Part shown: piece after piece, positions 61,044 to 64,000 of the stretch
Layout of the letters: each line of letters begins with the position of its first letter
How positions within the stretch are numbered: the stretch's first letter is position 1
Assembly (NCBI GenBank): GCA_021772895.1
Contig: JAJFLC010000013.1
Coordinates: forward strand, 1-64,000
Reading direction: 5' to 3'
Length of the DNA: 64,000 nt
From: Mariprofundaceae bacterium
GTDB taxonomy: Bacteria > Pseudomonadota > Zetaproteobacteria > Mariprofundales > Mariprofundaceae
Translations under genes and position numbers: made by a program
The notes under the pieces: generated by a model
Told to the model about the DNA's origin: nothing
What the model saw: the letters and a program-made list of their open reading frames with translations, nothing else
The model's database searches: none

Positions 61044-62046
61044 TTAGTTCTTCCTTTATGTAGTCCAATTTCAATAAAACTTTCTTGATCTGTTCCACGC
61101 TCAGCCGTTCTGTATTATGAGATGTATAATCATCCAAGTGAGAAATTATCTCCTCACCTTCACTGAAATACTGTGCGTAATTAAGATCACGATTATCGGC
61201 TGGGATCCGATAATAATCACCCAAATCATCTGCCTTAGCCATCTCCTCACGTGAAATAAGGGACTCATATAGCTTTTCGCCGTGACGTGTACCAAAGACA
61301 TGTACCGGATTATCTTTTTTGAACAGTTCCTTTAATGCCTGCGCCAGATCGGCAACTGTTGAAGCAGGTGCTTTCTGTACAAAAACATCGCCTTGATTAC
61401 CTTGTTCAAAGGCATAAAGCACCAGATCCACTGAATCCTCCAATGACATCAAAAAACGTGTCATATTCGGATCAGTAACTGTGAGCTGCCTTCCCTCTTT
61501 GAGTTGTGAAACAAACAAGGGAATGACCGAACCACGTGAAGCCATCACATTGCCATAGCGGGTAGCACAAATCACTGTATCGCCATCGCCTTGCATACGC
61601 GCTTTGGCCACTACCAGTTTTTCCATCATTGCCTTTGAAATCCCCATGGCATTAATGGGATAGACGGCCTTGTCCGTACTTAGCATAACCACCCGCGAGA
61701 CACCTTGAGCAATCGCGGCACTCATCACATTCTCTGAACCCAGAATATTGGTGCGTACAGCTTCCATCGGATAAAATTCACAGGAGGGGACTTGCTTAAG
61801 AGCTGCGGCATGAAACACATAATCCACCCCCTTCATTGCCTGATAAACACTGTCATAATGGCGAACATCACCAATATAGAACTTCAACTTCTCATGATTC
61901 ATCGAAATGCGCATCTCTTCCTGCTTCTTTTCGTCACGGCTAAAGATGCGAATCTCTCGCACAGCACTCGCCAAAAAGCGTTTGAGCACAGTATTCCCAA
62001 AAGAACCTGTGCCCCCGGTAATCATCAATACTTTGTTATTGAACAT
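61036..62046 (-). CDS. UDP-GlcNAc 5-inverting 4,6-dehydratase (CapE/WbjB-like)
   Basis: The 336-residue SDR has ITGGTGSFGNTVL, the SRDEKKQEEMR and KFYIGDVRHYDSV segments of the family, and STDKAVYPINAMGISKAMMEKL with Met-Lys in place of Tyr-Lys. CapE/WbjB forms UDP-2-acetamido-2,6-dideoxy-L-hexos-4-uloses from UDP-GlcNAc. It begins 2 bp after the RmlD-like reductase and overlaps the 2-epimerase gene. Confidence 0.88.
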   Translation of the reverse strand: MFNNKVLMITGGTGSFGNTVLKRFLASAVREIRIFSRDEKKQEEMRISMNHEKLKFYIGDVRHYDSVYQAMKGVDYVFHAAALKQVPSCEFYPMEAVRTNILGSENVMSAAIAQGVSRVVMLSTDKAVYPINAMGISKAMMEKLVVAKARMQGDGDTVICATRYGNVMASRGSVIPLFVSQLKEGRQLTVTDPNMTRFLMSLEDSVDLVLYAFEQGNQGDVFVQKAPASTVADLAQALKELFKKDNPVHVFGTRHGEKLYESLISREEMAKADDLGDYYRIPADNRDLNYAQYFSEGEEIISHLDDYTSHNTERLSVEQIKKVLLKLDYIKEELNA

Positions 62047-62048
62047 GG

Positions 62049-62915
62049 TTATTTATCGCGCTCCTTTATCTGATCAGCCAACTCATCAAGCATCGCTTCC
62101 CACGAAGGCGCAATATAACCTGTTTTTCGACAAAATGCCGCCCCATTAAGGCTACGGTCGCAAACAAATCCATCATCAGGCTCAATTTCAACATCTTCAC
62201 GATCTAGCCGTTTAGCAAGCCTTACTAACAGATCGTACTTATTGATCGGTTCACTGGCGACATTCCAGATACCACTCAGGGTTGTGTGATTGACCAGAAC
62301 ATCTTCAATAACCCGTGCAAGTTCAATTGAAATCAAACCTGAATAGATAGCTTTACGATAGCCTCTTATTTCCCCATTCTGTTCAAGAAACCATTCAATC
62401 AAACCGTGGGCTCCGTCAAGCTCCAGTCCAATCGTAGATTTTCTTAAAGTGATCACATGGGGTTGATTCACTTCACCAAGATATTTACTTCTACCATACA
62501 GATCTCCGGCATCAGATACAGCCTGTTCATCATAATATCCGATTTTTCCGGAAAAGATGCAGTCGGTACTCATATGCACCAGCCTTGCCCCATATTTACC
62601 GCACAGATCAGCCAGCCGATGGGGAAACAGCGCGTTGATCCCAATTGTCGGAATCAGACTGGAGTCGTCCGCGCGCTGCTTAGTCACACCAATGGCGTTA
62701 ACCACTGCATCGGGTCTGAATGATTGCATCACCTCTTCAAGCTTTTGAATTGAACTGACATCAATGCCATAGTAGCTGTTAGACGATGTGAACAGATCCG
62801 CTGCGTAATCAGACGGTTGATGGTGCAGTGTGACCCTCACATCATGACGACCCTGCCAGGCCCGTAGAAACTGGTGACCAAGCATACCGTTCCCACCCAG
62901 AATCAGTATCTTCAT
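62049..62915 (-). CDS. RmlD-like nucleotide-sugar reductase
   Basis: AAGGAAACAAA precedes the ATG at 62915 (MKILILGGNGMLGHQF), giving 288 residues; a longer frame starts ten codons earlier. NAD(P) binding GGNGMLG, HMSTDCIFSGK and YGRSKYLGE are typical of dTDP-4-dehydrorhamnose reductase. No C-terminal cupin domain is present, unlike CapF/WbjC. Between CapE- and WecB-type genes it fits the WbvR role (4-keto reduction toward UDP-L-RhaNAc/QuiNAc). Its start overlaps the transferase stop (ATGA). Confidence 0.8.
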   Translation of the reverse strand: MKILILGGNGMLGHQFLRAWQGRHDVRVTLHHQPSDYAADLFTSSNSYYGIDVSSIQKLEEVMQSFRPDAVVNAIGVTKQRADDSSLIPTIGINALFPHRLADLCGKYGARLVHMSTDCIFSGKIGYYDEQAVSDAGDLYGRSKYLGEVNQPHVITLRKSTIGLELDGAHGLIEWFLEQNGEIRGYRKAIYSGLISIELARVIEDVLVNHTTLSGIWNVASEPINKYDLLVRLAKRLDREDVEIEPDDGFVCDRSLNGAAFCRKTGYIAPSWEAMLDELADQIKERDK

Positions 62916-64000
62916 TTTGTTTCCTTTACCAAATCGTGCATCCATCCTTCCAACTGACTCACTAAATGCTCCCGATCAAAATGCTGTCTATAATATGCCA
63001 GCCCAGCATCGCCCATAGCTTGCCGTTCAGCACCACTCATTCCACTCACTTTCAACACAGCCTCTGACAATCCCTTTGCATCACCGGATGCAACTGCAAA
63101 ACCTGAATTGCTCTCATCAATGATCTTCGCCCCCTCTCCGTCAAGAGCACCTATAATGGGTCTAGCACATGCCAGGTATGACTGCACCTTACCCGGGATA
63201 GTCGTAGTCATGACTGGATCTGCACGTAGCGTCACCAGCAAAGCATCCGCTAGCGCGAAGTAGGCAGGCATTGTTTCAACAGGCCTGCTTCCCAGAAGGT
63301 GCACACGACTTAAACCGCGCAACTCTATCTGCTCCTGCATCCAAGCACGTCGCCTACCATCACCAAGGAAGACCCAGTGAATCGGTTTCTCCTTTAACAA
63401 CTCTGCAGCATCGAGAATCGTATCCAACGATTGTGCAGACCCCAGATTGCCAGCAAACATGGCAACAAAACCATCGGCCGGAACCTCCACTCTTTCATTA
63501 GCATCAGGAGCAAGTCTGACAGGTTGGTAGAGTGCCTCAGCCGAGTTAGGGAAATACTCTATTTTTTCGGTTTCAGCACCTACTGCTATAACTGGTTCAA
63601 TAAAACCTCTGGATTGAACCAACACTTTGTCACAGTTTCGGTAGATCCATTTCACCATACGTCTTACTGTAGACAAAATCACTGGCGAGTTGATTGTTCC
63701 TGTCGCTGACAGGCTTTCCGGCCAGAGATCCTGTACCCAGAATAGCATCGGTGCTTTTTTGAGTTTTCTCATCACTATCGCAGGTATAGCCACAGTAATC
63801 GGTGAAGGTTCATAGCCAAAGATGATGTCGAATTTCCTCCTGCGCAACAGCCATAGTCCCAACAGACAACCGGAAACCATAAACGAAAGATAATTAAGCG
63901 CCAATTGCCAGGCTTTACTCTCACGCCTTACGAAAAGAGGAACGCGAACAATTGAAATCCCCTGTATTGTGTCACGGCGTTTGTTCCACCAACTGTACCC
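62912..64000 (-). CDS. glycosyltransferase family 4 (WbuB-like), N-terminus beyond window
   Basis: The open frame runs past the window end, so the gene is incomplete: the TTG at 63904 is internal, because upstream codons read in frame as SWWNKRRDTIQGISIVRVPL, a sequence expected in WbuB-type transferases. The visible 362 residues have FWVQDLWPESL, PNSAEALY, FAGNLGSAQSLDTILDA and MTTTIPGKVQSYLA, typical GT-B donor-site motifs. It probably transfers an L-FucNAc/QuiNAc-type sugar. The stop overlaps the reductase gene by four bases. Confidence 0.88.
   Translation of the reverse strand, partial: GYSWWNKRRDTIQGISIVRVPLFVRRESKAWQLALNYLSFMVSGCLLGLWLLRRRKFDIIFGYEPSPITVAIPAIVMRKLKKAPMLFWVQDLWPESLSATGTINSPVILSTVRRMVKWIYRNCDKVLVQSRGFIEPVIAVGAETEKIEYFPNSAEALYQPVRLAPDANERVEVPADGFVAMFAGNLGSAQSLDTILDAAELLKEKPIHWVFLGDGRRRAWMQEQIELRGLSRVHLLGSRPVETMPAYFALADALLVTLRADPVMTTTIPGKVQSYLACARPIIGALDGEGAKIIDESNSGFAVASGDAKGLSEAVLKVSGMSGAERQAMGDAGLAYYRQHFDREHLVSQLEGWMHDLVKETK

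Noticed and set aside
62912-63904. Complete 330-residue glycosyltransferase starting at TTG 63904
   Set aside because: The frame stays open to the window end and the upstream codons match the family, so the gene is truncated by the window and the TTG is internal.

Overview
The window is a stretch of a Gram-negative proteobacterial chromosome. GC content looks moderate (mid-40s % by eye), coding density is high, and most starts carry a good Shine-Dalgarno (SD) sequence. Housekeeping genes (ettA, lysC, csrA, comEC, ribD, polA, prfC, arfB, darP, ssb, hisC, uvrA, priA) resemble gammaproteobacterial or related families. Iron-handling genes stand out: a VIT/CCC1-type transporter, and an FTR1 permease with a Fur-family regulator behind a textbook Fur box. 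Together with BLUF, DUF3683 and YqhA proteins this would fit a marine or iron-associated lineage such as Zetaproteobacteria, but no rRNA or marker in the window proves that.

Layout. 0.1-4.7 kb: accessory minus-strand genes (DUF211 plus VIT, a multi-pass membrane protein, two GFA-type zinc proteins, a VOC protein, a cupin, an unknown membrane protein). 4.9-7.5 kb: ettA and a divergent short-chain dehydrogenase with an altered active site. 7.5-13.5 kb: a large secreted NHL/carboxypeptidase-regulatory-domain protein, an unknown protein with a lipoprotein, a methyltransferase, a small unknown and a BLUF photoreceptor. 13.6-16.9 kb: pyrD, a secreted thermonuclease and a BepA-like lipoprotein protease. 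16.9-22.8 kb: a C-terminal citrate synthase remnant, then an overlapping four-gene operon headed by a 1268-residue FAD/Fe-S dehydrogenase. 23-28.6 kb: aspartate aminotransferase, a small 2Fe-2S protein, tandem YqhA paralogues, a CBS protein, FTR1-fur and a truncated haemoglobin. 28.7-34.9 kb: ribD-comEC and exbB-exbD-lysC-csrA in tandem. 35-41.3 kb: yaaA, a DsbA-like protein, a LexA-like protease without DNA-binding domain, two small gene cassettes with attC-like sites, polA, and a DUF2726/zinc-ribbon protein. 41.3-48.8 kb: hybrid histidine kinase, cytochrome c, redox and aldolase genes, prfC-arfB-darP and a CPBP protease. 48.9-53.3 kb: uvrA-hisC-ssb. 53.5-64 kb: one long minus-strand run for surface polysaccharide synthesis, ending in priA.

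How parts work together. The polysaccharide run encodes nucleotide-sugar enzymes (CapE-type dehydratase, RmlD-like reductase, WecB-type 2-epimerase: together the set expected for a UDP-L-6-deoxy-HexNAc sugar), a WbuB-like glycosyltransferase (cut by the window end), a WbpV-like epimerase, a WbpL/WecA-like initiating transferase and a WbpM-like dehydratase, with a comEA-like gene embedded. The iron set pairs import (FTR1) and Fe2+ handling (VIT) with Fur control.

The most unusual structure is at about 37.0-37.67 kb: two tiny genes, each followed by an imperfect palindrome with the layout of an integron attC site, and no integrase in view. This looks like a small cassette cluster lodged between a lexA-like gene and polA. 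Other points worth a look are a C-terminal gltA fragment, a short-chain dehydrogenase whose catalytic Asn and Ser read as His and Cys, a possibly leaderless fur, and a 30-nt hairpin element present twice at 26/30 identity. No rRNA, tRNA, CRISPR array or complete insertion sequence was seen.
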